NCBI RefSeq assembly: GCF_040290245.1
Contig: NZ_PSMQ01000010.1
Coordinates: 1-40,742, forward strand
Length of the DNA stretch: 40,742 bases
DNA from: Thermus_A sp040290245
GTDB lineage: Bacteria > Deinococcota > Deinococci > Deinococcales > Thermaceae
Reading direction: 5' to 3'
Positions 1-7,471 of this stretch are shown here, one piece after another. A program made the position numbers and the translations under genes. Position 1 is the stretch's first letter, and each line of letters opens with the position of its first letter. Under the pieces are notes generated by a model, which worked only from the letters and a program-made list of their open reading frames with translations, ran no database searches and was not told the origin of the DNA.

Positions 1-12
1 GGGGAACACCGG
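1..12 (+). repeat. Right arm of a palindromic element cut by the window edge
   Basis: GGGGAACACCGG matches the right arm of the GGGGAA-type copies at 12398-12425 (minus) and 14329-14355. It is read as G-E-H-R, the same peptide as in the gyrB copy. The left arm would lie before base 1. Confidence 0.6.
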
Positions 13-339
13 GAGGCCCAGGCCGTTGCTTCCCGAAGGGAACAACAAGTTGCTTCCCGAAGGGAACAACAAGAGGAGGACTCGGACGACTTCGTGGGCC
101 TGATCCGGTATGCGGAAGGGAGCGTGGTGGCGGCCTTTTTGCGCCAGAGGGAAGAGGGGGTGAAGGTCTCCATCCGGAGCCGGGCGGGGGTTTCCGCCCA
201 GAACATCGCGATCAAGCTGGGTGGGGGCGGACATGTGCCCGCGGCGGGGGCCACCCTCAAGGGGCTGGACCTCGAGGCCGCCTACGAGAGGCTTCTCGAG
301 GCGGTGGCCGAGGAGCTCAGGCGGGCGGGGTATCTCTAG
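1..339 (+). CDS. nrnA: NrnA-like DHH/DHHA1 phosphoesterase, C-terminal part
   Basis: The reading frame is open from base 1 to the TAG at 337-339; the N-terminal DHH catalytic domain lies outside the window. The visible part ends in a DHHA1 domain with the diagnostic GGGGH motif (in KLGGGGHVPAAGA), preceded by EDSDDFVGLIRYAEG, typical of bacterial NrnA (oligoribonuclease/pAp phosphatase). Members degrade nanoRNAs and dephosphorylate pAp in the cytoplasm. Just upstream of the DHHA1 domain the protein carries GEHREAQA followed by VASRREQQ twice, encoded by palindromic repeats at 1-12, 25-48 and 49-72. These look like an in-frame insertion in the interdomain linker. A different DHHA1 phosphoesterase is possible; the family call is firmer than the gene symbol. 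Confidence 0.8.
   Translation, partial: GEHREAQAVASRREQQVASRREQQEEDSDDFVGLIRYAEGSVVAAFLRQREEGVKVSIRSRAGVSAQNIAIKLGGGGHVPAAGATLKGLDLEAAYERLLEAVAEELRRAGYL
25..48 (+). repeat. Palindromic element, nrnA copy 1 of an exact tandem pair
   Basis: This 24-bp unit folds as GTTG, bulged C, TTCCC, loop GAA, GGGAA, CAAC, then AA. The stem has nine perfect pairs. It is eight codons long and read as VASRREQQ. The unit at 49-72 is identical. Confidence 0.85.
49..72 (+). repeat. Palindromic element, nrnA copy 2 of an exact tandem pair
   Basis: Base-for-base duplicate of 25-48, directly abutting it, read again as VASRREQQ. The exact 24-bp period gives the element's unit length and keeps the reading frame. 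Confidence 0.85.
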
Positions 340-362
340 GTTCTGCTCGTGGGCGGGGCCCA

Positions 363-404
363 GGTCACGCGTCAGCGTACCTTGGTCACGCGTCAGCGTA
401 CCTT
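363..404 (+). repeat. 21-bp direct tandem repeat, two exact copies
   Basis: The unit begins ggtcacgcgt and ends gtacctt; it occupies 363-383 and 384-404 with no mismatch. Related fragments (ggtcacg, gtaccttg) recur at about 465, 513 and 726. It follows the nrnA stop by 23 bases. Confidence 0.9.
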
Positions 405-478
405 GAGGAGAGGGGGGGTTTGACCCCTATCACTATAGAAAGGTACGCCCTGGAACGTAGCCGCAGGTCACGGGCGCT

Positions 479-503
479 GTGCTTTCGCGGAGCGAAACAC
501 CAT
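479..503 (+). repeat. Palindromic element, intergenic copy
   Basis: The 25 bases starting GTGCTTTCGC and ending AAACACCAT are identical to 14732-14756 inside the methyltransferase gene. The stem is TTTCGC/GCGAAA with loop GGA, extended by GTG/CAC around a bulged C. This is the only copy here clearly outside any gene. Confidence 0.85.
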
Positions 504-525
504 TCCTTGCCCGTACCTTGACCGT

Positions 526-541
526 AGCCCCTACCGGGGCT
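526..541. terminator. Possible bidirectional hairpin between nrnA and apgM
   Basis: AGCCCC-TACC-GGGGCT forms a six-pair stem with a four-base loop in the spacer between genes that converge. No T-run follows on either strand, so it may be only another repeat hairpin. Confidence 0.3.
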
Positions 542-713
542 GACACGCGGCTGACCGGGCGTGACCCGGCGTGACCTTGGCCAGGTAGGTGACCAGGCCT
601 GCGTGGCCGCTTCCGATGGGCGCCCTCTCGTAGACCTCCCCATCCAAAAGCTCCAGGCGTACCCCCTCAGGGGCCCTCTCCAACGCCTCGAGGTTCAGCC
701 GGTGCCGGAGCAT
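531..713 (-). pseudogene. Uma2-family (DUF820) nuclease remnant, N-terminal fragment
   Basis: The minus-strand frame from 713 encodes MLRHRLNLEALERAPEG, then RLELLDGEVYERAPIGSGHA, then GLVTYLAKVT. This resembles the start of Uma2/DUF820 proteins, a PD-(D/E)XK-fold family abundant in Thermus and cyanobacteria, with the usual E-L-x-D/G-G-E-V-Y motif near residue 25. Similarity stops at about residue 48 (base 570). The rest is repeat-derived sequence up to a stop at 531. Family members are about 180-200 residues, so the catalytic core is missing. It is probably a decayed gene cut off in the repeat-rich spacer. Confidence 0.6.
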
Positions 714-728
714 GCTTCCAGTCCAAGG

Positions 729-1970
729 TCACGCCCCGTACTTCTGCCACCGCAGCGCGTGGGCCAAAAGGAGGGGCATGAGCTCTACCCCCTTTAGGTG
801 CCCGAGGCTTCCCCGAAGGGCCTCCCTTTCCGTGAAGCGCCGGGCCTCATCCGGCCGGAGGTAGGGGGCCCGGAGGAGAAGGGGCACGGGGTGCCAGGAG
901 TGGGCCTTGAGGAGGGCGGGGGTGGAGTGGTCCCCGGTGATGGCCAAGACCTCGGGTCCGAGGGCGAGGAGCTCGGGCAGGAGGGCGTCAAAGCCCTCGA
1001 TCTCCCGGACCTTTCCCCAGAAGTCCCCGTCCTCCCCTTTGGCGTCCGTTTTCTTGAAGTGGAGGTAGAAGAAGTCGTAGCGCGACCAGTTCTCCTTAAG
1101 CGCCTTCAGCTTGCCCGCGTGGGCGTCCCCCTCTCCTTCCACGGGGAGGACCTCCATGCCCACCAGGCTCGCCAGACCCTTGTACATGGGGTAGCTGGCG
1201 ACGGCCGCCGCCTCGAGCCCAAAGACCTCCTTTAGGCTGGGGAAGCGGGGCTTTCTCGAGGCCCCCCGGAAGAGGGCGCCGTTCAGCCGGGGTTCGTCCT
1301 TTAGCGCCTCGCGGATCCTCTCGGAAAGGAGGTTGACCACCCGGGCGGTCTTGATCGAGGCCGCTCGGTGTTCGCTCCGCGAAGCAACGTCCAGGGCCTG
1401 GGCCGTTTGAGGCGGCAGCCCGGTTTTCTGCGGGTCGGTGTCCGTGATCCGATCGGAAAGCCCTTCGCCTCGCAGGATGACCAGAAAGCGGTGCTCGCTT
1501 TCCGTGTAGAAGTAGACCTCCACGTCCTCTATGCGGGGGATCGCCTCTTGGAGCTTGGCGATGACCCTCCGGTTCTCCTCGGTGGAAGGCCTTCCCGCCC
1601 GGCGGTCCAGGACCAGGCCCTCGGGGCTAAGGGTGGCAAAGTTTCCCCGAAGGGCCACGTCCTCCTCCCGGAAGTCCGCCCCCAGGCCCAGGGCCGAAAG
1701 GGCCCCCCGGCCCACCAGGAAGCGGAAGGGGTCGTATCCGAAAAGGGCCAGGTGCCCCGGCCCCGAGCCCGGGGTCAGGCCCGGATGGACGGGGGTGAGG
1801 AGGCCCAGGGCGCTTTCCTCGGCCAAACGGTCCAGGTTTGGGGTTCGGGCGGCCTCGAGCTCCGTGGCCCCTCCGGGTTCCAGGGGAAGCCCCCCTACGC
1901 CGTCTAAGACCACCAGGAGGATCCGGCCACCCTTTTGATGAAGCTCCTTGTAGACGGGGAAGAGGTCCAT
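729..1970 (-). CDS. apgM: Cofactor-independent phosphoglycerate mutase, archaeal (ApgM) type
   Basis: 413 residues of the alkaline phosphatase superfamily. The enzyme interconverts 3- and 2-phosphoglycerate in glycolysis and gluconeogenesis. The N-terminal metal site is ILLVVLDGVGG (Asp23). The nucleophile region is TPGSGPGHLALFGYD with Ser69. C-terminal metal ligands lie in HFKKTDAKGEDGD and TGDHSTP. Residues 195-202 (VASRSEHR) come from a palindromic element at 1364-1388; from memory the T. thermophilus protein lacks it and runs from ALDEAS straight to TARVV. The start lies 6 bases behind a TAGAAT box (1977-1982), suggesting a leaderless transcript. Confidence 0.92.
   Translation of the reverse strand: MDLFPVYKELHQKGGRILLVVLDGVGGLPLEPGGATELEAARTPNLDRLAEESALGLLTPVHPGLTPGSGPGHLALFGYDPFRFLVGRGALSALGLGADFREEDVALRGNFATLSPEGLVLDRRAGRPSTEENRRVIAKLQEAIPRIEDVEVYFYTESEHRFLVILRGEGLSDRITDTDPQKTGLPPQTAQALDVASRSEHRAASIKTARVVNLLSERIREALKDEPRLNGALFRGASRKPRFPSLKEVFGLEAAAVASYPMYKGLASLVGMEVLPVEGEGDAHAGKLKALKENWSRYDFFYLHFKKTDAKGEDGDFWGKVREIEGFDALLPELLALGPEVLAITGDHSTPALLKAHSWHPVPLLLRAPYLRPDEARRFTEREALRGSLGHLKGVELMPLLLAHALRWQKYGA
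1364..1388 (-). repeat. Palindromic element in apgM
   Basis: On the minus strand it reads GTTGCTTCGC-GGA-GCGAACACCGAG, stem TTCGC/GCGAA with loop GGA. The 25 bases are identical to 24333-24357 in the aldo/keto reductase remnant. It is in frame and read as VASRSEHR. Confidence 0.88.
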
Positions 1971-1976
1971 GGGGCT

Positions 1977-1982
1977 ATTCTA
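1977..1982 (-). promoter_or_regulatory. apgM -10 box
   Basis: TAGAAT on the minus strand, six bases before the apgM ATG. A transcript would start at or next to the start codon. No convincing -35 was found. Confidence 0.45.
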
Positions 1983-2057
1983 CGCCTGAAAGCGAGCCCG
2001 TCGTGGCCCGGATGGCGGCAAGAAGCGAGGTGTTTCCCAAGCCCTCCTTGGGAAGGG

Positions 2058-2063
2058 TATGAT
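2058..2063 (+). promoter_or_regulatory. proS -10 box
   Basis: TATGAT eight bases before the proS ATG at 2072, again implying a leaderless or nearly leaderless mRNA. The -35 region is weak. Confidence 0.45.
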
Positions 2064-2071
2064 GGACGGGT

Positions 2072-3505
2072 ATGGCGAAGGAGAAGGGCATCACTCCCCA
2101 GTCCCAGGATTTCAGCGAATGGTATCTGGATGTTATACAGAAAGCTGAGCTGGCGGACTACGGTCCGGTCCGGGGGACGATTGTAGTCCGGCCCTACGGG
2201 TACGCCATCTGGGAGAACATCCAAAGGGAGCTGGACCGGATGTTCAAGGAGACGGGCCACCAGAACGCCTACTTCCCCCTGTTCATCCCCATGAGTTTTT
2301 TGAAGAAGGAGGCGGAGCACGTGGAGGGCTTCTCCCCGGAGCTCGCGGTGGTGACCCACGCGGGAGGGGAGGAGCTGGAGGAGCCTCTGGCGGTCCGCCC
2401 CACCTCGGAGACGGTGATCGGGTACATGTGGTCCCGCTGGATCAAAAGCTACCGGGACCTGCCCCAGCTCCTCAACCAGTGGGGCAATGTGGTCCGCTGG
2501 GAGATGCGCACCCGGCCCTTCCTCCGGACGAGCGAGTTCCTCTGGCAGGAGGGGCACACCGCCCACGCCACGCGGGAGGAGGCGGAGGAGGAGGTGAGGC
2601 GGATGCTGGGCGTCTACGCCCGGCTTGCCCGGGAGTACGCGGCCATTCCCGTCCTCGAGGGCCTGAAGACGGAGAAGGAGAAGTTCGCCGGGGCGGTCTA
2701 CACCACCACCATCGAGGCCATGATGCGGGATGGAAGGGCCCTTCAGGCGGGGACGAGCCACTACCTGGGGCAGAACTTTGCCCGGGCCTTTGACATCAAG
2801 TTCCAGGACAAAGACCTCGAGGTCAAATACGTCCACACCACCAGCTGGGGGCTTTCCTGGCGGTTCATCGGGGCCATCATCATGACCCACGGGGACGATA
2901 AGGGTCTTATCCTGCCCCCCAGGCTGGCCCCCATCCAGGTGGTCATCGTGCCCATCTACCGGGAGGAGAGCCGGGAAAGGGTCCTGGAGGCGGCCTATGA
3001 GCTTAGGCGCCGTCTTCTCCAGGCGGGGCTTTCGGTTCACCTGGACGACCGGGACCAGTACACCCCGGGGTACAAGTTCAACGACTGGGAGCTCAAGGGG
3101 GTTCCTTACCGGATCGAGCTCGGCCCCAAGGACCTCGAGGCCCAGGAAGCGGTTTTGGCGAGCCGCCTGGGGGGGAAGGAACGGGTTTCCCTTTCCGCCC
3201 TGCCCAGCCTTCTTCCCGGCAGGCTTTCCGACTTCCACGAGGCCCTTTACCGGAGGGCCTTGGAGTTCCGGGAGCGCCACACCCGGAAGGTGGACACCTA
3301 CGAGGGGTTCAAGGAGGCGGTCCAGGAGGGCTTCGCCCTGGCCTTTCACTGCGGGGACAGGGCCTGCGAGCGGCTCATCCAGGAGGAGACCGCCGCCACC
3401 ACCCGGTGCGTGTCCTTCGAGGCCGAGCCGGAAGAGGGCGTCTGCGTCCGCTGCGGCGGTCAAAGCGCCTATGGCAAGCGGGTGGTTTTCGCCAAGGCCT
3501 ACTAG
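2072..3505 (+). CDS. proS: Prolyl-tRNA synthetase, archaeal/eukaryotic-like type with zinc domain
   Basis: 477 residues; charges tRNA-Pro with proline. Class II motif 1 is around VVRPYGYAIWENIQREL, motif 2 around VVRWEMRTRPFLRTSEFLW, motif 3 around GLILPPRLAPIQ. The C-terminal domain has the four zinc ligands Cys427, Cys432, Cys458 and Cys461. The chain ends in Ala-Tyr, as in the T. thermophilus enzyme, where the terminal Tyr reaches the active site. The editing insertion domain of the bacterial type is absent. It is divergent from apgM across about 100 bases. Confidence 0.96.
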   Translation: MAKEKGITPQSQDFSEWYLDVIQKAELADYGPVRGTIVVRPYGYAIWENIQRELDRMFKETGHQNAYFPLFIPMSFLKKEAEHVEGFSPELAVVTHAGGEELEEPLAVRPTSETVIGYMWSRWIKSYRDLPQLLNQWGNVVRWEMRTRPFLRTSEFLWQEGHTAHATREEAEEEVRRMLGVYARLAREYAAIPVLEGLKTEKEKFAGAVYTTTIEAMMRDGRALQAGTSHYLGQNFARAFDIKFQDKDLEVKYVHTTSWGLSWRFIGAIIMTHGDDKGLILPPRLAPIQVVIVPIYREESRERVLEAAYELRRRLLQAGLSVHLDDRDQYTPGYKFNDWELKGVPYRIELGPKDLEAQEAVLASRLGGKERVSLSALPSLLPGRLSDFHEALYRRALEFRERHTRKVDTYEGFKEAVQEGFALAFHCGDRACERLIQEETAATTRCVSFEAEPEEGVCVRCGGQSAYGKRVVFAKAY

Positions 3506-3565
3506 CCGGGTCCCGGAAGGGGGTGGGCTTGGGCTTGGGGCCTCCGGATTGATCGGGGAGGAAGG

Positions 3566-5298
3566 ATGAGGGTTCTGGCCCGGAGGATCTACTGGCGCTG
3601 GTATGGGGAGGTGCTCCTCGAGGGGGGTGTGCGCCTTTTGATGACGGGGGATGTGGCGAAGTGGCTTAGGCCCCAGGACCAGGTCCGCCTGGCCACGGGG
3701 TTTAAAAAGCCCGTTCTGGGCTTTGACGAGTACGAGCTGAGGGGCCTTTTCCCGTCTGGCCCCCTTTTGCCGAGGAGCGGGTCCACCCCTGGGAAAGCCC
3801 CTTGGGGGGCGAGGCCTACCGCCACCGCCTGAGGGTGCGCGAGGCCATGTACGAGGGGGACTATGAGGCCATCGCGGAGCTGGAGCAGTTCCACTATGCC
3901 TCCGAGAAGGAGGTGGTGGCCCTTTGGGTCTGCCCCAGCTGCCAGAAGACCCTACCCGCCAACGCCAAGCCCCTTTGCGACTGCGGCGGCGAGGCGCGGC
4001 TGAAGGAGATCCGGGGCTCCACCCCGGCGAGCCGGTTTTTGGTCCTGGAGCTTTTGGAGCGCCTGCCCTTTGAACCCCGGATCCTCGGGTATCTGCGCCT
4101 GGACCCGCTCATTCCCAAGATGCACCGCCGGACACCAGAGGGCATAGAGCGGGATATTTTGGAGGGGATCTTCCTCAGGACTGGTTTCACCCCACCTTCC
4201 AGGGCGGGGCGGACTGGGAGAAGGCCCTGGACCGGGTTTACACCGCCGCCTCCCGCATCGCCCGGGTGGTGGTCCACCCCGACTACCGCTCGGAGGGCTT
4301 CGGGGCCCTTCTGGTCCAGGTGGCCCTGGAGTGGGCCAAGGCGCGGGGGGCTCCGGAGGGAAGGCGAAAAAAACACCTGATGTACACCATCGCCCAGATG
4401 GCCCGGTACCACCCCTTCTTCGAGAGGGTGGGCTTCCGCTACCTCTTTGACACCGCCTCAGGGAGACCCGTTTTGGCCTATCCCCTCACGGAAGAGGCCG
4501 AGGGGTACCTAAGCGGATTTCTCAAGACCGACCCCCACGCCCAGGCCCACGGGGGGAGGCTTTACCGGCCTCGGTTTGGCCGGGTGGCGGGGCTTAAGGA
4601 GCCCATCCGTCTTCACGGGGTGCATAAGGGCTACCGGAGCCTTCTGGATCTGGAGGGCCTTTCCCCAGAGGTCCAGGAGGCCCTCCTCGCCTTCGGGGTA
4701 AGGGCCAGGCGGGTGGAGCGGGCGGTCTTAAGGGGGGTGGAGTTGGAGATTCCCCCGCGAAGCCTTGTCGTCCTCTCGGGGGCCAGTGGGGCGGGGAAGA
4801 CCACGCTTCTCAGGCTCCTTCTGGGTGAGCCCCCGGACCTTGGGGAGGTGGAGGTGCCCGCGGGGAAGCGGGTGGCCTACATCCCCGGGGAAAAGGAGGT
4901 GGGGCTTGGGGAAGACCCCATACTGGAACGGCTTTACCAGGACCTGGGGGATGTGGGGGCGGCCATCGAGGTCCTGAACCGGGTGGGGCTTTCCGACGCG
5001 GTGCTTTACCGGGCGCGCCCCCAGGAGCTTTCCACGGGGCAAAGGGAGCGGTTCCGCCTGGCCCTCCTCCTCGGCCAAAGGCCCGACCTCCTCCATCGAC
5101 GAGTTCGCCGCCCACCTGGACGTCCCCACCGCGAGGAGGGTGGCTTTGGGTCTGGGAAAGCTCTGCCGGGAGGCGGGGATCACCCTGGTGGCCGCCACCC
5201 ACCGCCCCGAGGTGGTCCAGGGCCTGGACCCGGATATCCTGCTCTTTGTGGGCTACGGGGGGGTCACCAAGGTACCCCGGAGAGGTCCACGAAGATGA
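3566..5298 (+). pseudogene. Zinc ribbon-GNAT-ABC ATPase gene broken by three frameshifts
   Basis: Joining three frames gives one protein of about 575 residues. An N-terminal segment is followed by a small zinc ribbon (CPSCQ, then CDCGG), a GNAT acetyltransferase region (VVVHPDYRSEGFGALLV, FFERVGFRYL) and an ABC-type ATPase. The ATPase has Walker A GASGAGKTTLL, signature LSTGQRER, Walker B PDLL-IDEFAAHLD and H-loop AATHRPEV. Frames change near 3750 (one base missing in a CCTTTTCCC run), near 4180 (one base missing in TTCCTCAGG) and near 5094 (one extra or two missing bases). Homologous sequence continues cleanly across each point. The function is unknown to me; no transmembrane partner is present. 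Either a gene in early decay or local sequence errors. The 3' end overlaps the convergent ASCH gene by 35 bases. Confidence 0.8.
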
Positions 5299-5638
5299 CC
5301 CGCCCTGGGCGCCGGGGCACGACGAGGGGCTTTTCGTACCGGAAGGCGTTCTTCAAAACCCAGGCGTAAAGGGGGGCCTCCTTTGCGTAGGCCCTGAGGA
5401 AGGCCTCCTCGGCCCGGTGCTTATCCCAGTGGGGGAGGAGGTCTTCCACGGTGAAGGGCCCCTCCACCCCCACCACCTCCGCCTGGCCGATGAGCAGCCC
5501 CCCGGTGAGGATGCCCAAAGGCCCCCGGTGGTGGGTCTTGCGCTTCCGGATCTCCCAGGTCTTCTGGCCGTCCACGATGAGGCTGGCATAGGGTTCCCGG
5601 ACGATGAGGCCGAGCGTGGGCCGCTTCACACCCCCCAT
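5264..5638 (-). CDS. ASCH-domain protein
   Basis: 124 residues. The N-terminal half carries the ASCH/PUA-like pattern GLIVREPYASLIVDGQKTWE followed by IRKR, where the buried E-x-R/K residues line the presumed RNA- or nucleotide-binding pocket. The middle has a GGLLIGQAEVVGVEG strand pair, and the C-terminal YAWVLKNAFRYEKPL element is typical of ASCH proteins. Some small ASCH proteins are ribonucleases or amidohydrolases on modified nucleosides, others bind RNA; which applies here is not visible. I chose the ATG at 5636-5638 because the conserved domain starts ten residues later and a longer frame would run antisense through nth. It diverges from nth, with start codons 16 bases apart and back-to-back -10-like boxes between. 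Confidence 0.82.
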   Translation of the reverse strand: MGGVKRPTLGLIVREPYASLIVDGQKTWEIRKRKTHHRGPLGILTGGLLIGQAEVVGVEGPFTVEDLLPHWDKHRAEEAFLRAYAKEAPLYAWVLKNAFRYEKPLVVPRRPGRVIFVDLSGVPW

Positions 5639-5640
5639 TG

Positions 5641-5648
5641 TAGAATCA
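5641..5648. promoter_or_regulatory. Shared -10 region between ASCH gene and nth
   Basis: TAGAAT (5641-5646, plus) lies 8 bases before the nth GTG. On the other strand GATTCT (5643-5648) lies about 5 bases before the ASCH ATG. Both would yield leaderless messages from overlapping boxes. This is read from spacing only. Confidence 0.35.
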
Positions 5649-5653
5649 AGGGC

Positions 5654-6310
5654 GTGTCGTGTCCGAGGGAGGGACGAAAAGCCAAGCGCCATCGAGCTCA
5701 AAAGATCCTCCAGGCCCTTAAGGAGGCCTACCCGGAAGCCCGCACGGAGCTTCGGTATGAAAACCCTTTCCAGCTCCTCGTGGCCACGGTGCTTTCCGCC
5801 CAGGCCACGGACAAAAGCGTGAACGAGGCCACCCCGGCCCTCTTTGCCCGTTTTCCCGACGCCTTTGCCCTGGCGCAGGCCAAGCCGGAGGAGGTGGAGC
5901 CCTACATCAGGCGCATCGGGCTTTACAAGACCAAGGCCAGGAACCTGGTGGCCTTGGCGAAAAAGCTCGTGGCGGAGTACGGGGGGGAGGTGTCCAAGGA
6001 CAAGGAGGCCCTTATGGCCCTCCCTGGGGTGGGTTGGAAGACGGCCACTGTGGTTCTGGGGGCGGCCTTCGGTGTTCCGGGAATCGCCGTGGACACCCAT
6101 GTGGCCCGGGTGAGCCGGAGGCTATGCCTGTCAGAGGCCAGGGCCCGGGAAAGGATCGGGGCCGAGCTGGAGGCCCTTTTCCCCAAGGAGGAATGGGTCT
6201 ACGTCCACCACGCCCTGGTTCTTCATGGCCGCTATGTCTGTACGGCTAGGAAGCCTCGATGCGGAGCCTGTGTGCTCGCTTCCTACTGTCCAAGCCGAGA
6301 GTTGCTTTGA
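5654..6310 (+). CDS. nth: Endonuclease III, iron-sulfur DNA glycosylase/AP lyase
   Basis: 218 residues from the GTG at 5654. Excises oxidised pyrimidines and cleaves abasic sites in base excision repair. The helix-hairpin-helix is LPGVGWKTA with catalytic Lys129; catalytic Asp147 lies in VDTHVARVSRR. A [4Fe-4S] cluster motif C-x6-C-x2-C-x5-C is complete (Cys196, 203, 206, 212). Conserved SAQATD near residue 48 is the usual DNA-contact loop. The start follows a TAGAAT box by 8 bases. A longer upstream frame exists but would cover the divergent ASCH gene and has no conserved sequence. The MFS gene begins 4 bases after the stop, so the two are probably co-transcribed. Confidence 0.94.
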   Translation: MSCPREGRKAKRHRAQKILQALKEAYPEARTELRYENPFQLLVATVLSAQATDKSVNEATPALFARFPDAFALAQAKPEEVEPYIRRIGLYKTKARNLVALAKKLVAEYGGEVSKDKEALMALPGVGWKTATVVLGAAFGVPGIAVDTHVARVSRRLCLSEARARERIGAELEALFPKEEWVYVHHALVLHGRYVCTARKPRCGACVLASYCPSRELL

Positions 6311-6314
6311 AAAC

Positions 6315-7460
6315 ATGAAAACATCGCCTGCTTACCGCTTTGTCCTAGCCAGCCTTCTTTGGTCCTTTGGGGGAAACCTGGTCTACTTCTTCCTAAACTT
6401 CCACCTCGAGGCCCTGGGGTTTTCCCGGCAGAGCATCGGCTACGCCCAGGCCCTTCTGCTCCTCGTGGGGGTGGGGTTGGCCCTCCCCTTGGCCCGTTTC
6501 ATCCCCCGGGCCGGGTTTCGCACCAGCCTCTTTCTAGGGGCAGTCTCGGCGCTTTTGGGCGGGGTTCTTTTGGGCCTGGGGCTCTGGGTCTTTCCAGGGC
6601 TTGCCCTTTACGGCCTGGCCGGGGCCTTCCTTCAAGGGGCGGCGGCCCCCCTTTTGGCCCATCTGGTCCCCCCGAAAGAACGCGTGTTCCTGTTCAGCCT
6701 CCAGTCGGCCCTGACCACTGCGAGCGGCTTCTTTTCCACCCTTTTGGCCGGGGTGCTTTCCGAGGCGGTGGGGGCGCGGTGGGTGATCCTCTTTGCCTTG
6801 CCCTTTTTTCTCCTCGGGATGCCCTTGCTTAGGGGCCTGCCCGAGGTCCGGGGAGACCCTCCGCGGCTTGGAGGCCGGGTGGGCCTTTGGCTCCGCCTTC
6901 TTCTGCCCCAGGTGATCATCGGCCTTGGAGCGGGCCTGGTGATCCCCTTTTTGAACCTCTACCTGAAGGAGAAGTTCGGCCTCTCCTACGGGGGTACGGG
7001 GGTCCTCTTCGCCCTTTCTTCCCTGGCCACCGGCGTGGCCATGCTCCTCCAGCCCCTTTTGGTCCGGCGGCTTGGGAAGCTGGGGGCCATCGTCTTTGTC
7101 CAGGCCCTCTCCCTCCCATTCCTGGCCGCCTTGGCCTGGGCCCCGTGGCTTCCCGTGGTCACCCTGGCCCTTCTCGTGCGCGGGGCGTTGATGAACGCCG
7201 CCGGGCCGGTCTACGCCGCCTTGGTCACGGACCACCTTTCCGAGGCGGAGCGGCCCGGGTTTTTTCTGGTGGAAAGCGCCGTATGGAGCCTCCTTTTCGC
7301 CTTGGGAACGGCCCTTTCGGGGAGGGTGCAGGAGGCCTTTGGGCTTTTGGCCTTCGACTACCTTTTCGCCGTAACCCTCGTCCTTTACACCCTGGGGATC
7401 GGCCTCTGGGCCTGGGCCTTCGGCCCCTTGCGGCGTTTGCCCAAAGAAACCGGCTCCTGA
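6315..7460 (+). CDS. Major facilitator superfamily transporter
   Basis: 381 residues, about 11-12 hydrophobic segments in two halves, e.g. FVLASLLWSFGGNLVYFFL, ALLLLVGVGLALPLARFI and a second half starting WLRLLLPQVIIGLGAGLVIP. The loop between segments 2 and 3 is LARFIPRAGFRTS, a weak version of the MFS motif A (basic residues after a G/R turn). The substrate is unknown; the size and lack of signature residues fit a generic drug/metabolite-like MFS permease. Start ATG at 6315 chosen because it lies 4 bases after the nth stop and begins MKTSPAYRFVLASLL; the same frame upstream is antigene-like sequence inside nth. It converges on the helicase gene with 11 bases between stops. Confidence 0.85.
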   Translation: MKTSPAYRFVLASLLWSFGGNLVYFFLNFHLEALGFSRQSIGYAQALLLLVGVGLALPLARFIPRAGFRTSLFLGAVSALLGGVLLGLGLWVFPGLALYGLAGAFLQGAAAPLLAHLVPPKERVFLFSLQSALTTASGFFSTLLAGVLSEAVGARWVILFALPFFLLGMPLLRGLPEVRGDPPRLGGRVGLWLRLLLPQVIIGLGAGLVIPFLNLYLKEKFGLSYGGTGVLFALSSLATGVAMLLQPLLVRRLGKLGAIVFVQALSLPFLAALAWAPWLPVVTLALLVRGALMNAAGPVYAALVTDHLSEAERPGFFLVESAVWSLLFALGTALSGRVQEAFGLLAFDYLFAVTLVLYTLGIGLWAWAFGPLRRLPKETGS

Positions 7461-7471
7461 AGGGGGGCCGG

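Larger units (their letters stand above)
340..728. other. Gene-poor spacer with repeats, hairpins and a gene remnant
   Basis: No intact gene is seen between nrnA and apgM. The segment holds a 21-bp tandem duplication (363-404), a GGGGT/ACCCC hairpin near 414-425, a palindromic element (479-503), an AGCCCC/GGGGCT hairpin (526-541) and the remnant of a Uma2-like gene (570-713, minus). Short words such as GGTCACGC and GTACCTT recur in both orientations, as if the stretch has been reshuffled by small duplications. Confidence 0.7.

Noticed and set aside
25..72. Two identical 24-bp units could be the start of a CRISPR array
   Set aside because: The units abut with no spacers, lie in frame within a coding region and match the dispersed palindromes elsewhere in the window.
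428..445. cactatagaaagg resembles a phage T7 promoter core
   Set aside because: Only the CACTATAG core matches; no phage polymerase or phage genes are present.
1904..3463. 519-residue open frame on the minus strand
   Set aside because: It is antisense to proS, whose motifs are complete; the protein has no recognisable domain and is explained by high GC.
5264..6100. 278-residue minus-strand frame that includes the ASCH protein
   Set aside because: The first 154 residues are antisense to nth; only the part from 5638 matches a family.
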